NCBI RefSeq assembly: GCF_030409415.1
Contig: NZ_JAUFPW010000032.1
Span: forward strand, 124,001-188,000
Direction of reading: 5' to 3'
DNA: 64,000 nt
Source: Pedobacter aquatilis
GTDB lineage: Bacteria > Bacteroidota > Bacteroidia > Sphingobacteriales > Sphingobacteriaceae
Part shown: positions 35,607 through 44,234 of the stretch, piece after piece
Layout: each line of letters begins with the position of its first letter
Position numbering within the stretch: the first letter of the stretch is position 1
The notes under the pieces: model-generated
What the model saw: only the letters and a program-made list of their open reading frames with translations
Told to the model about the DNA's origin: nothing
Databases searched by the model: none
Translations under genes and position numbers: made by a program

Positions 35607-36392
35607 ATGAATCCCCATATTCTAAAAATTCAGCAAAACATTGAGCCGCTTAGGCAGCAAATTATTAACCACAAAGTTTACAGCGAAATAAGTGAATTAG
35701 CAGATTTACAGATTTTCATGGAGCATCATATTTATGCCGTGTGGGATTTTATGTCGCTACTCAAAGCACTACAGATTAACTTAACTTGTACAACTTTGCC
35801 TTGGTTTCCGGTTGGCGATGCAATTTCACGCCAGTTGATAAATGAAATTGTTGCCGGCGAAGAAAGCGATGTTGATGCTGAAGGTAACATTAAAAGCCAT
35901 TTTGAATTATACCTTGATGCGATGGAACAATGCGGCGCAAATACCCGACCGATAAAAAATTTCTTAACCTCATTACAAAACGGAAGAGATTTCGATATTG
36001 CTTTTGAACTTGCGCAGGTTCCGAATGCGGCCAGAAATTTTGTTAAATCTACATTTGAAACCATAAACCATAATAAACCGCATTTACAGGCGGCAAGTTT
36101 TACTTTTGGTAGAGAGGATTTAATTCCGAACATGTTCTTTAGCATGGTTAACGATTTAAACAGCAGTAAACCTGAACAGGTATCTACCTTTAAATATTAC
36201 TTAGAGCGACATATTGAAGTTGATGGCGACCACCATAGTCATTTAGCTTTATCAATGACAGAAAAACTTTGCGAAATTGATGAAACCTTTTGGGTTGAAG
36301 CTGAACAAACTGCAAAAATTGCATTGCAAAGCCGTATTGATTTATGGGATGAAGCTTATGCTGAAATAATTAAGCAAAAAGTTGTTGCGTAA
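35607..36392 (+). CDS. DUF3050 protein, haem-oxygenase-like fold
   Basis: 261 aa, all-helical. Conserved DUF3050 blocks: FMEHHIYAVWDFMSLLKALQ with E39, H40, H41 and D47; EEESDVDAEG-like segment with SHFELYL near 98-104; and YLERHIEVDGDHHSHLALSM with E200, H202, E204, D206 and H209-H212. The spacing of acids and histidines suggests a metal-binding haem-oxygenase-like (HDO-type) enzyme, which is inference. Next gene on the strand is a JmjC/cupin-like protein, 127 bp on. Confidence 0.88.
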   Translation: MNPHILKIQQNIEPLRQQIINHKVYSEISELADLQIFMEHHIYAVWDFMSLLKALQINLTCTTLPWFPVGDAISRQLINEIVAGEESDVDAEGNIKSHFELYLDAMEQCGANTRPIKNFLTSLQNGRDFDIAFELAQVPNAARNFVKSTFETINHNKPHLQAASFTFGREDLIPNMFFSMVNDLNSSKPEQVSTFKYYLERHIEVDGDHHSHLALSMTEKLCEIDETFWVEAEQTAKIALQSRIDLWDEAYAEIIKQKVVA

Positions 36393-36393
36393 C

Positions 36394-36474
36394 AACAAAT
36401 TATTAAATAATTATTAAGTCAGAATTAAGTGATTTTCGACACTTTTAAGTGTTGGTAACAAAATTATTAAATAA
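36394..36474. promoter_or_regulatory. Direct repeats flanking a small inverted repeat
   Basis: AACAAATTATTAAATAA (36394-36410) and AACAAAATTATTAAATAA (36457-36474) flank ACACTT-TT-AAGTGT (36439-36452). Placement 45-126 nt upstream of the cupin gene would suit a regulatory region. Confidence 0.35.
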
Positions 36475-36519
36475 AATTCACACATTTGTTGTTCGGTATA
36501 AACAGCCGATTTTGAGCCC

Positions 36520-37398
36520 ATGAGTTTCATTTTAAAACCTGTAGATATCGTTGAGCATATCACTCCAGAGGATTTTAAGAAAAATTATCTGAAAACGAAA
36601 CGTCCTTTGGTTATTAGAGGCCTTACAAAAGATTGGCCTGCAAGAGAAAAATGGACAACCGAATATTTGAAAGAAATTGGTGGCGATTTAGAAGTTCCGT
36701 TATACGATAATTCTAAAGCCGACCCTTCAAAACCAATTAATGCGGCCACTGCACATATGAAATTCGGTGATTACCTGGATTTGATAAAACGCGAACCTAC
36801 TGAGCTTCGTATTTTCTTTTTTAATTTATTTAAAAAAGTACCAAGTTTAATAAACGATATAAAAATACCCAAAGATTTAATGGGCGGTTTTATCGAAAGT
36901 ATGCCGGCCATGTTTTTTGGCGGTTCGAACTCGGTAACGTTTTTACATTACGACATCGATTTACCTCATATTTTCCATACACATTTTGGCGGTAGAAAAC
37001 ACATTATTCTTTTTGATTATAAGTGGAAAGATAGATTGTATTGCTTACCAAATGCAACTTATGCATTGGAAGATTACAAAGTAGATAATCCGGATTTTGA
37101 AAAATTCCCAGCTTTGAGAGGTGTAGAAGGCTATGAAGTATTTTTAGAGCATGGCGATACCTTATTTATGCCTACAGGAATGTGGCATTGGATGAAATAT
37201 GTTGATGGATCTTTCTCATTAAGTCTTCGTGCTTGGGACCAATCTATCTCAAGAAAAGTTGCCAGCGTATGGAGTTTGTTTAGACATGGCGCTGTAGATA
37301 GCTTAATTAAAATGGCATTTAAAGAAAAATATGCACATTGGAGAGAGAAAAAAGCAGTAGTAATTGCAGAAAAAGCATTGGCAAAAGGGAAACCGTAA
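36520..37398 (+). CDS. Cupin_8/JmjC-like 2-oxoglutarate oxygenase
   Basis: 292 aa. Cupin-like domain: RPLVIRGLTKDWPAREKW (28-45) is the usual opening, the Fe(II) facial triad is H143-x-D145 in FLHYDIDLPHIFH and H223 in GMWHWMKYVDG, and K160 in GGRKHIILF is placed to bind 2-oxoglutarate. Relatives hydroxylate proteins or small molecules. Upstream it has two near-identical AACAAATTATTAAATAA words flanking a small inverted repeat. A GC-rich terminator follows the stop. Possible partner of the preceding DUF3050 gene. Confidence 0.88.
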   Translation: MSFILKPVDIVEHITPEDFKKNYLKTKRPLVIRGLTKDWPAREKWTTEYLKEIGGDLEVPLYDNSKADPSKPINAATAHMKFGDYLDLIKREPTELRIFFFNLFKKVPSLINDIKIPKDLMGGFIESMPAMFFGGSNSVTFLHYDIDLPHIFHTHFGGRKHIILFDYKWKDRLYCLPNATYALEDYKVDNPDFEKFPALRGVEGYEVFLEHGDTLFMPTGMWHWMKYVDGSFSLSLRAWDQSISRKVASVWSLFRHGAVDSLIKMAFKEKYAHWREKKAVVIAEKALAKGKP

Positions 37399-37448
37399 AA
37401 TAAAATATATTTTAAACCGTTTAATCGGTTTGGGGAAAGCAATTTCAG

Positions 37449-37481
37449 CGGGGCTATCGTTTATCGGTAGCCCCGTTTTTT
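37449..37481 (+). terminator. Rho-independent terminator of the cupin gene
   Basis: CGGGGCTA (37449-37456) pairs with TAGCCCCG (37468-37475), loop of 11 with inner pairing, followed by TTTTTTG. Confidence 0.88.
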
Positions 37482-37549
37482 GTTAGTAGGATATTTCCAA
37501 AGCTCGTTATATGGTGTGAGTTTGTTAGTTATATCACACCCGCAATCGT

Positions 37550-37575
37550 CATTGCGAGGCACGAAGCAATCCTAA
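37550..37575. repeat. GTCATTGCGAGGCACGAAGC dispersed repeat
   Basis: Single copy of the motif that occurs as a perfect inverted pair at 55911-55974. Confidence 0.65.
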
Positions 37576-37662
37576 AGCGATCGCGGCTTAACTTATTTTT
37601 TAAAGATCGATTCGTTTCCCGCAATCACGAAAAAAAATCATAAACTTTTTTATCTTCGATAC

Positions 37663-38277
37663 ATGGAAAACGAAATCCTTACCGAAAAACAAAAAATGCT
37701 GGCTGGCAAAGCTTATTTCGCTGGTGGAACTGAATTAGCTCAGGAAAGATTAAAAGCCCGTGAAATTGTACACGAGTTTAATAACCTGGCGCCAAAATTT
37801 ATAAAACAGAGAAAAGAGTTATTGAAAAGACTTTTCGGCAAAACAGAAAAAATGTTTTACGTTGAACCACCTTTTCGTTGTGATTACGGTTACAATATCG
37901 AAATCGGTGATAATTTCTACGCCAACTTTAACCTTGTCATTTTAGATTGCGCAAAAGTGAGCATTGGAAACAGTGTATTCATTGCACCGAATGTGGCCAT
38001 TTATACAGCAGGCCATCCTATACATGCACACTTACGCGACCAGGAAATTGAATGGGCGCAAGAAGTAACAATTGGCAATAGTGTTTGGATTGGTGGAAAT
38101 GTGGTGATAAATCCGGGTGTAAAAATCGGTTCTAATGTAGTTATCGGTTCTGGTAGTGTGGTAACCAGAGATGTACCCGATAATGTTTTCGCTGCCGGAA
38201 ATCCATGCAGGGTAATTCGTCATTTAACCGATGCCGATAAGGATTATTATTACAAAGATTTTAAGTTAGGAGAGTAA
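37663..38277 (+). CDS. Sugar O-acetyltransferase, LacA/Maa/NodL type
   Basis: 204 aa. N-terminal Mac domain (TEKQKMLAGKAYFAGGTELAQERLKA, 7-32) and a left-handed beta helix of hexapeptide repeats (from FRCDYGYNIEIGDNFYANFN through IGSNVVIGSGSVVTRDVPDN). H118 in IYTAGHPIHAH is the catalytic His. It transfers acetyl from acetyl-CoA to a sugar hydroxyl. A TATCTTCG word, one base off the -7 consensus, lies 4 nt before the ATG. Confidence 0.93.
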   Translation: MENEILTEKQKMLAGKAYFAGGTELAQERLKAREIVHEFNNLAPKFIKQRKELLKRLFGKTEKMFYVEPPFRCDYGYNIEIGDNFYANFNLVILDCAKVSIGNSVFIAPNVAIYTAGHPIHAHLRDQEIEWAQEVTIGNSVWIGGNVVINPGVKIGSNVVIGSGSVVTRDVPDNVFAAGNPCRVIRHLTDADKDYYYKDFKLGE

Positions 38278-38360
38278 AGTCTGGTTTGGCAAAATTTTTA
38301 GAAATGTTGAGGGGGCAAAGTTTCAAAAGAATTACAACACTTTGTTAAATAAACCTTATT

Positions 38361-38430
38361 GAAACGGCATCCTTTGAGCATAGCGAAAAGATACAGTGTA
38401 AAGAAGGACGGCTGTAGCCAAAAGTAATTA
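38361..38430. repeat. Dispersed intergenic element, copy 4 (fragment)
   Basis: Contains GGCATCCTTTGAGCATAGCG and AAGGACGGCTGTAGCCAAAA, words characteristic of the same repeat class as copies 1-3. Confidence 0.45.
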
Positions 38431-38464
38431 CATTGATTTTCTAAAAATTAAGCTATATTCAATT

Positions 38465-39730
38465 ATGGCATCAAAAAACAATCAGCAAATAAAAACCGGC
38501 TTGTATACCGCAGTTGTTGTTTTTTTAGCCTACACTATGATTTTCGGTTTCAGAAAATCTTTTACCGTTGCAACTTTTCATGGATTAACTATTGCTGGAT
38601 ATAGCTACAAAATCATATTAGTAATTGCGCAAATGCTTGGTTATTTATTAGCTAAGTTTTACGGTATCAAGTTCATTTCAGAATTAAAAAAAACCGGAAG
38701 AGGAAAAATTATTGCATTGCTAACGGCCATTTCTTGGTTGAGTTGGCTGTTCTTTGCCATAATTCCGATACCCTATAATGTAATTTTCCTTTTTATAAAT
38801 GGCTTTCCGTTAGGAATGCTTTGGGGTGTGGTTTTTTCTTATGTAGAAGGCCGAAGAAGCACTGACTTTATTGGTGCAACTTTAGCCGTGAGTTTCATTT
38901 TCGCATCAGGCTTTGTAAAATCCGTTGGTTTGTGGCTAAGCCTTACCTTAAACATTTCTGAGTTTTGGATTCCCTTTTACACAGGCTTGGTATTCGCATT
39001 ACCATTAGTATTTTTTATTTTTCTGATGGAAAAAATACCCGCACCAGATGCCGAAGATAATAAATACAGAACAGAGCGATTGCCAATGAATAATGCAGAC
39101 CGAAAGCTATTCATTAAAGATTTTTTCTGGGGTTTATTAGCTTGCGTTACCATTTATTGTTTTGCCACCATTTTTAGAGATATTAGAGATAATTTTAGTG
39201 CAGAAATGTGGAAGGAAATGGGCTTTTTTAATCAGCCCTCCATCTTTGCAAAAACAGAAACGCCAATAACTTTAATTGTTTTAGTGCTTATTGGCAGCAT
39301 GGTTTTAATCAAAAACAATTTCAAAGCCTTGCAGCTCGCACACTTTTTTATCTTAACAGGATTTATAATCGCAGGTGTTTTTAGCTGGCTTTTTAAAGTA
39401 AACTTATTGCCGCCAATTTGGTGGATGACACTTACCGGCTTAGGACTTTATATGGTTTACATTCCTTTCAATGCCGTTTTTTTCGACAGATTAATCTCTA
39501 CCTTTAAATACACCAGCAACGTGGGTTTTCTAATTTACATTGCCGATTCTTTTGGTTACGTTGGCAGTATTGGCGTTCTATTTACCAAAGAGATATTGAA
39601 AGTAAAATTAAACTGGGTAACATTCTTTTCCAACAGCGTAATTAGTTTATCAGTTATTGGGTGTTTGTTAACCATATTTTCACTTCAATATTTCCGAAAT
39701 AAATATAAAAAACTGAAGACTCCGATTTAG
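38465..39730 (+). CDS. DUF5690 membrane protein, MFS-like
   Basis: 421 aa with about twelve hydrophobic helices. The first 60 residues (TGLYTAVVVFLAYTMIFGFRKSFTVATF) and the block VFSYVEGRRSTDFIGATLA near 121-139 match DUF5690, a Bacteroidota family related to major-facilitator transporters. Substrate unknown. A charged cytoplasmic loop lies near 190-210 between the two six-helix halves. Its stop overlaps the convergent NTF2-like gene by 4 bp. Confidence 0.85.
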   Translation: MASKNNQQIKTGLYTAVVVFLAYTMIFGFRKSFTVATFHGLTIAGYSYKIILVIAQMLGYLLAKFYGIKFISELKKTGRGKIIALLTAISWLSWLFFAIIPIPYNVIFLFINGFPLGMLWGVVFSYVEGRRSTDFIGATLAVSFIFASGFVKSVGLWLSLTLNISEFWIPFYTGLVFALPLVFFIFLMEKIPAPDAEDNKYRTERLPMNNADRKLFIKDFFWGLLACVTIYCFATIFRDIRDNFSAEMWKEMGFFNQPSIFAKTETPITLIVLVLIGSMVLIKNNFKALQLAHFFILTGFIIAGVFSWLFKVNLLPPIWWMTLTGLGLYMVYIPFNAVFFDRLISTFKYTSNVGFLIYIADSFGYVGSIGVLFTKEILKVKLNWVTFFSNSVISLSVIGCLLTIFSLQYFRNKYKKLKTPI

Positions 39731-40152
39731 CTAGAATGGTCGACAACTACTTTCCATTCGCCTTTTAATTTTTTAAATATCAAAGTAAAATAACCTTGCG
39801 GTTCATCTTTTTCGCGTTTCAAATGCCAGCTTCCTAAAACGAAAGCAACATCTTTATTTAAAAAATCGACTTTCTTGATACCGAAAGTTAAAATGCCCAT
39901 GCCTGCACTGCCAGAATAATTCTTTTTGTAATTATCTAAAGTTTTTTGCCAGCCATAAGTCGGTCCACTTTTGCCAACAAAAAGCAAACTGTCTGATTTT
40001 ACGTAACCATCCATAAAAGCAACTAAATCACCTTTATTCCAAGCCAATCTTTGTTGTTCTAAAACATTTAAAATAGCCTGTTTATCTTTTGAGGTTTGAG
40101 CACTTGCGTAAAACGAAATTAGCACAAAAGCAACAATTAAAATTCTTTTCAT
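39727..40152 (-). CDS. Exported NTF2-like (SnoaL/DUF4440) protein
   Basis: 141 aa. Signal peptide MKRILIVAFVLISFYASAQ, then one NTF2-like cone: AILNVLEQQRLAWNKGDLVAFMDGYVKSDSLLFVG is the typical opening helix-strand, and GYFTLIFKKLKGEWKVVVDHSS the closing sheet. Such folds bind small ligands or act as enzymes with unknown substrates. Divergent from the sugar kinase gene. Confidence 0.88.
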   Translation of the reverse strand: MKRILIVAFVLISFYASAQTSKDKQAILNVLEQQRLAWNKGDLVAFMDGYVKSDSLLFVGKSGPTYGWQKTLDNYKKNYSGSAGMGILTFGIKKVDFLNKDVAFVLGSWHLKREKDEPQGYFTLIFKKLKGEWKVVVDHSS

Positions 40153-40239
40153 AATTTTTAGATCTTGTGATAAAGATATGAAACAAATTATTTCGTTCCA
40201 TGTATAAAAATTGTTTCTTTACATTCTTAATTTCAATCT

Positions 40240-41121
40240 ATGCAAAATAAAGTAATCACAATCGGCGAAATACTTTGGGATGTTTTTCCTGATGGCAAAA
40301 AAGCTGGCGGCTCGAGCATGAATGTTGCTTTGAACTTACATAAACAAAGTATTGATAGTAATTTTATAAGTGCAGTTGGCAATGATGATGATGGAAAAGA
40401 GCTGCTAAGTTTCTTATCGAACAGCAATTTTCCTACTAATTTAATTCAAACCAATAACGAATTACCAACCAGTACAGTTGTGGTTCAGTTAGATGATAAA
40501 CAACAAGCCACTTACACCATAAAACAGCCTGTTGCCTGGGATGATATAAAACTTACACCAGAAAATATAGAAGCTGTTCAACAAGCCGATGCTTTAGTGT
40601 ATTGCAGTTTAACCTGTCGGGATGAAAAATCAAAAAAAACCATTCTGGAGCTTTTAGAAAATGCAAAGACCAAAATTTTTGACATTAATTTACGTGCCCC
40701 TTTTTATGATAAAGAACTAATTGGTGAACTTTTAAACAAGGCTGATATTTTAAAAATTAATGAGGATGAAATTATTTGGGTAAAAGAAACTTTTGGTTTA
40801 ACCGGAAATACTGATGAGCAACTATTAAAACAATTATCATCAACATTTAAAATAGAAATTATTTGTTTAACGCTTGGCGATAAAGGTGCTTGTGTTCTAA
40901 AAGATGGCAAATTGTTTCAGCACAGCGGTTACAAAGTGCAAGTTGCAGATACCGTAGGCGCAGGCGATGCCTTTTTAGCCACTTTTGTTGCCTGTTACTT
41001 GCAAGCTTACCCAATGGAAACCATTTTGGATAATGCTTGTAAGGTTGGTGCTTTTGTGGCATCGCAAGCGGGTGCAAATCCTGAGTATAATAAAAAGATT
41101 TACCATATGGCTTTGGGGTAA
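40240..41121 (+). CDS. PfkB-family sugar kinase, probable fructokinase
   Basis: 293 aa. Ribokinase fold with the first signature around GGSSMNVALNLHKQSIDSNFISAVGNDDDGKELL (24-57) and the catalytic signature DTVGAGDAFLATFVA near 235-249, where the Asp of GAGD is the base. The opening VITIGEILWDVFPDGKKAGG is characteristic of fructokinases in this phylum. It phosphorylates a sugar at the primary hydroxyl with ATP. No sugar transporter or hydrolase is close by. Confidence 0.9.
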   Translation: MQNKVITIGEILWDVFPDGKKAGGSSMNVALNLHKQSIDSNFISAVGNDDDGKELLSFLSNSNFPTNLIQTNNELPTSTVVVQLDDKQQATYTIKQPVAWDDIKLTPENIEAVQQADALVYCSLTCRDEKSKKTILELLENAKTKIFDINLRAPFYDKELIGELLNKADILKINEDEIIWVKETFGLTGNTDEQLLKQLSSTFKIEIICLTLGDKGACVLKDGKLFQHSGYKVQVADTVGAGDAFLATFVACYLQAYPMETILDNACKVGAFVASQAGANPEYNKKIYHMALG

Positions 41122-41433
41122 TTTGTTTGCCAGGAGACACAGAATTTCACGGAAATAAGGCGATGGGTTTTGCGTTAGGGATTGAAAGGGTTTAGTGCCG
41201 TTTTTCACGGCACCGAAGCGAAGCGTAGCCCTGAAAAGCCCGACCCTTGCGCAGCTTGGGGAACGCCCATATAAGTTGAAAGTTTTGAGTTTAAAGTTTT
41301 ATTTGCACTCTCTGACATTCTACTTTATACTTTATACTCTGTACTTTTCACTTTTTACTTCCCAAATATGACACCAAGCTTAAATTAGTTAAAACCGAAA
41401 CTTTTACCTTTAGTAATCCGTTAATACAATTAC
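41122..41433. other. 312-bp intergenic region with repeats
   Basis: Holds GTGCCGT-TTTTC-ACGGCAC (hairpin 41195-41213), the shared word CCCTTGCGCAGCTTGGGG and a word-type inverted repeat (about 41276-41360) of AAAGTTTTGAGTTTAAAG against TACTTTATACTTTATACTC. The word TACCTTTA at 41406-41413 is one base off a -7 element for the VWA gene. Confidence 0.6.
41195..41275. repeat. Dispersed intergenic element, copy 5
   Basis: Hairpin GTGCCGT/ACGGCAC followed by GAAGCGAAGCGTAGCCCTG and CCCTTGCGCAGCTTGGGG, the last also in copy 3. Confidence 0.55.
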
Positions 41434-42531
41434 ATGAGAGGTTTTCGTTTTTCTGATTACAAACCTGGCGAAACGCCAAAGGGTGGTTTTGATGAGTTGC
41501 TGAAATTATTTAGCGAATTGCTAAATTATACGGCTGGGGATGCGGCAGAGGCTTTAAGCTGGCTGAACGAACTCGATAAACAATACAAATTAACCAACAA
41601 TGATTATGGCATCGGTAATTTTATCGACGACCTGAAAGATAAAGGCTATTTAACCGAAGATAACCAATCGGGTGAGTTCAAAATTACGGCCAAAACCGAG
41701 CAAACGATTCGTAAATCGGCCTTGGATGAGATTTTCGGAAAGCTTAAAAAATCTGGTCGGGGTAACCATAACAGCAATCAAAGTGGCATTGGTGAAGAAA
41801 AAAATGCTGATAGAAGGGAATACAATTTTGGCGATAGTTTAGACCAAATTGATATGACGGCTTCTATCCAAAATGCGCAAATTAACCACGGCATTGGCGA
41901 TTTCACACTGACAGACAGAGATTTAGAAGTTGAAGAAAAGGATTTTAAAACCCTAACTTCTACGGTGTTGATGATTGATATTTCGCACTCGATGATTTTA
42001 TATGGTGAGGATAGAATTACACCAGCCAAAAAGGTTGCCATGGCTTTAGCAGAACTGATTAAAACGAAATACCCGAAAGATACTTTGGATATCGTGGTTT
42101 TTGGAAACGATGCATGGCCGATTACCGTTAAAGATTTGCCTTATTTGCAAGTTGGCCCTTACCATACCAATACTTTTGCGGGATTAGAGTTGGCGACCGA
42201 TTTACTTCGTCGTCGGAAAACGCATAACAAGCAAATTTTTATGATTACCGATGGGAAGCCAACCTGCTTGAAAGAAAACGGCAAATACTACAAAAACAGC
42301 ATGGGTTTGGATAGAAAGGTGATTAATAAAACCTTAAATATGGCGGCTCAATGTAAGCGATTAAAAATCCCGATTACTACATTTATGATTGCTAAAGACC
42401 CTTATTTACAACAGTTTGTCCGCCAGTTTACCGAAATTAATGGCGGAAGAGCTTTTTATAGTTCGCTAACAGGTTTAGGCGAATACATTTTTGAAGATTA
42501 TATTAAAAATAGAAGGAAGACAGTAAAATAG
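41434..42531 (+). CDS. VWA-domain protein paired with an AAA+ ATPase
   Basis: 365 aa. An N-terminal helical region (about 1-110) and a Ser/Asn-rich linker precede a von Willebrand A domain with an intact metal site: D182-I-S184-H-S186, a Thr near 251 region (NTFAGLELA) and ITDGKPTC near 273-280. With the downstream ATPase it forms a pair like BchD/BchI or MoxR/VWA, in which the ATPase remodels a client that the VWA protein recruits. Client unknown. Gap to the ATPase is an inverted repeat. Confidence 0.88.
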   Translation: MRGFRFSDYKPGETPKGGFDELLKLFSELLNYTAGDAAEALSWLNELDKQYKLTNNDYGIGNFIDDLKDKGYLTEDNQSGEFKITAKTEQTIRKSALDEIFGKLKKSGRGNHNSNQSGIGEEKNADRREYNFGDSLDQIDMTASIQNAQINHGIGDFTLTDRDLEVEEKDFKTLTSTVLMIDISHSMILYGEDRITPAKKVAMALAELIKTKYPKDTLDIVVFGNDAWPITVKDLPYLQVGPYHTNTFAGLELATDLLRRRKTHNKQIFMITDGKPTCLKENGKYYKNSMGLDRKVINKTLNMAAQCKRLKIPITTFMIAKDPYLQQFVRQFTEINGGRAFYSSLTGLGEYIFEDYIKNRRKTVK

Positions 42532-42541
42532 ATAAAAGAAC

Positions 42542-42600
42542 AAAGAGCAAGGAATAATGATTGTTCGATTATGTTAAACGGTCTTTATTCTTTGCTCTTT
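42542..42600. repeat. 16-bp inverted repeat between VWA and AAA+ genes
   Basis: AAAGAGCAAGGAATAA (42542-42557) pairs with TTATTCTTTGCTCTTT (42585-42600), 15 of 16 positions. The words AACAAAGA and ATCCTTACTCC at its margins recur in the thrA-thrB gap. Confidence 0.75.
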
Positions 42601-42619
42601 TATCCTTACTCCAACAAAT

Positions 42620-44107
42620 ATGCAAAACACAACTTTAGGCCACTTAAAGGCAACAAATTATAAATCAAGAAGCGTTAAAGAAGAACTTAGAGAAAATCTG
42701 ATTAAAGTTCTCAGAGATAAAAAAACAGAATTTGAAGGCATTATCGGTTATGATGAAACTGTAATTCCAGAGCTGCAAACAGCAATTCTATCTCGCCACA
42801 ACATTTTACTTTTAGGTTTACGCGGACAAGCAAAAACGCGTATTGCTCGTTTAATGGTTAATTTATTGGATGAATATGTTCCTTATGTAGCTGGAAGCGA
42901 AATTTTCGACGACCCATTGAATCCAATTTCGTGGTTTGCAAAAAATGAAATTGCCACCAAAGGTGATGAAACCGAAATTGCCTGGTTGCACCGCAGCGAA
43001 CGCTATACGGAGAAATTAGCTACTCCGGATGTTACAGTTGCCGATTTAATTGGCGATGTTGACCCGATTAAAGCTGCAACTTTAAAACTTACTTACAACG
43101 ATGAGCGTGTAATTCACTTCGGATTGATTCCTCGTGCCCACCGCAGCATTTTCGTAATTAACGAATTACCTGATTTGCAAGCTCGTATTCAGGTGGCTTT
43201 GTTTAACATGCTTCAGGAAAAAGACATTCAAATTCGTGGTTTCAAACTGCGTTTACCTTTAGATATTCAGTTTGTGTTTACCGCAAACCCTGAAGATTAC
43301 ACCAATCGTGGCAGTATTGTAACACCACTAAAAGATAGAATTGAAAGTCAGATTTTAACGCATTATCCAAAAAGTATCGAAATTTCTCGAAAGATCACTT
43401 TCCAGGAGGCTAAGCTTACCAAAGAGCAAAGAGAAACCATTGAGGCTGATGGATTGTTAAAGGATTTGGTTGAACAAATTGCTTTTGAAGCTCGTAAAAG
43501 TGAATACATCGATCAGAAATCGGGTGTCTCTGCAAGGTTGACCATTTCAGCTTACGAAAATTTAATTAGCACCGCAGAACGGAGAATGCTAATTTCTGCG
43601 GAGAAAAATACTTTTGTTCGTTTATCTGATTTAGCCGGAATTATCCCTGCAATTACGGGTAAAATAGAACTGGTTTATGAAGGCGAATTAGAAGGTCCTG
43701 CTCATGTAGCGACTACCTTAATAGGCAAAGCCGTTAAAACCTTATTTGCTCGCTATTTCCCGGACCCTGAAAAGGCTAAGAAAACTAAAACGGCAAATCC
43801 TTATACAGAAATTACAGAATGGTTTACAGATGGAAATAATGTTGATGTAACGGACAGTTTAACAAATGCGCAATACAAAAAAGCATTGATGTTGGTTCCT
43901 GGACTTTATGATTTGGTTAAAAAATTCCACCCGAAATTAAGCGAAAACCAGACTTTGTTATTGATGGAATTTGTATTGCATGGATTGGCTGAATATTCTC
44001 AACTAAGCAAAAACTTCCTTAACGGCGGTTTCGGATTTTCTGATATGTTTGGCAGTTTGTTCAATGCCGAATTTGATGAGGAAGAGGATGAAGATGATTT
44101 TAGGTAA
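42620..44107 (+). CDS. AAA+ ATPase, magnesium-chelatase/MoxR-like
   Basis: 495 aa. P-loop GLRGQAKT (66-73), Walker B region SIFVINELPDLQARIQVAL near 175-195 (Asn-Glu instead of Asp-Glu, as usual in this subfamily), sensor 1 VFTANPEDYTNRGS and a lid domain. The C-terminal third has an acidic tail (EEEDEDD). Like BchI it should form a hexamer; the partner is the VWA protein encoded just upstream. Function of the pair is unknown, possibly maturation of a surface or metal-containing protein. Confidence 0.9.
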   Translation: MQNTTLGHLKATNYKSRSVKEELRENLIKVLRDKKTEFEGIIGYDETVIPELQTAILSRHNILLLGLRGQAKTRIARLMVNLLDEYVPYVAGSEIFDDPLNPISWFAKNEIATKGDETEIAWLHRSERYTEKLATPDVTVADLIGDVDPIKAATLKLTYNDERVIHFGLIPRAHRSIFVINELPDLQARIQVALFNMLQEKDIQIRGFKLRLPLDIQFVFTANPEDYTNRGSIVTPLKDRIESQILTHYPKSIEISRKITFQEAKLTKEQRETIEADGLLKDLVEQIAFEARKSEYIDQKSGVSARLTISAYENLISTAERRMLISAEKNTFVRLSDLAGIIPAITGKIELVYEGELEGPAHVATTLIGKAVKTLFARYFPDPEKAKKTKTANPYTEITEWFTDGNNVDVTDSLTNAQYKKALMLVPGLYDLVKKFHPKLSENQTLLLMEFVLHGLAEYSQLSKNFLNGGFGFSDMFGSLFNAEFDEEEDEDDFR

Positions 44108-44234
44108 TATTTATTTTAAATTTGTCACATTGAGCCTGTCGAAATGATAATGCAAAAATCCTTTGACAAGCTTAATTTGATGAGCTTAAGTAAGCTATCT
44201 TCATTTTTTTTTATTTAAATCGAATAAACCCAAT

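Noticed and set aside
41276..41360. Tandem repeat or microsatellite of TACTTTATAC words
   Set aside because: The words are not a regular tandem; they form the imperfect right arm of an inverted repeat.
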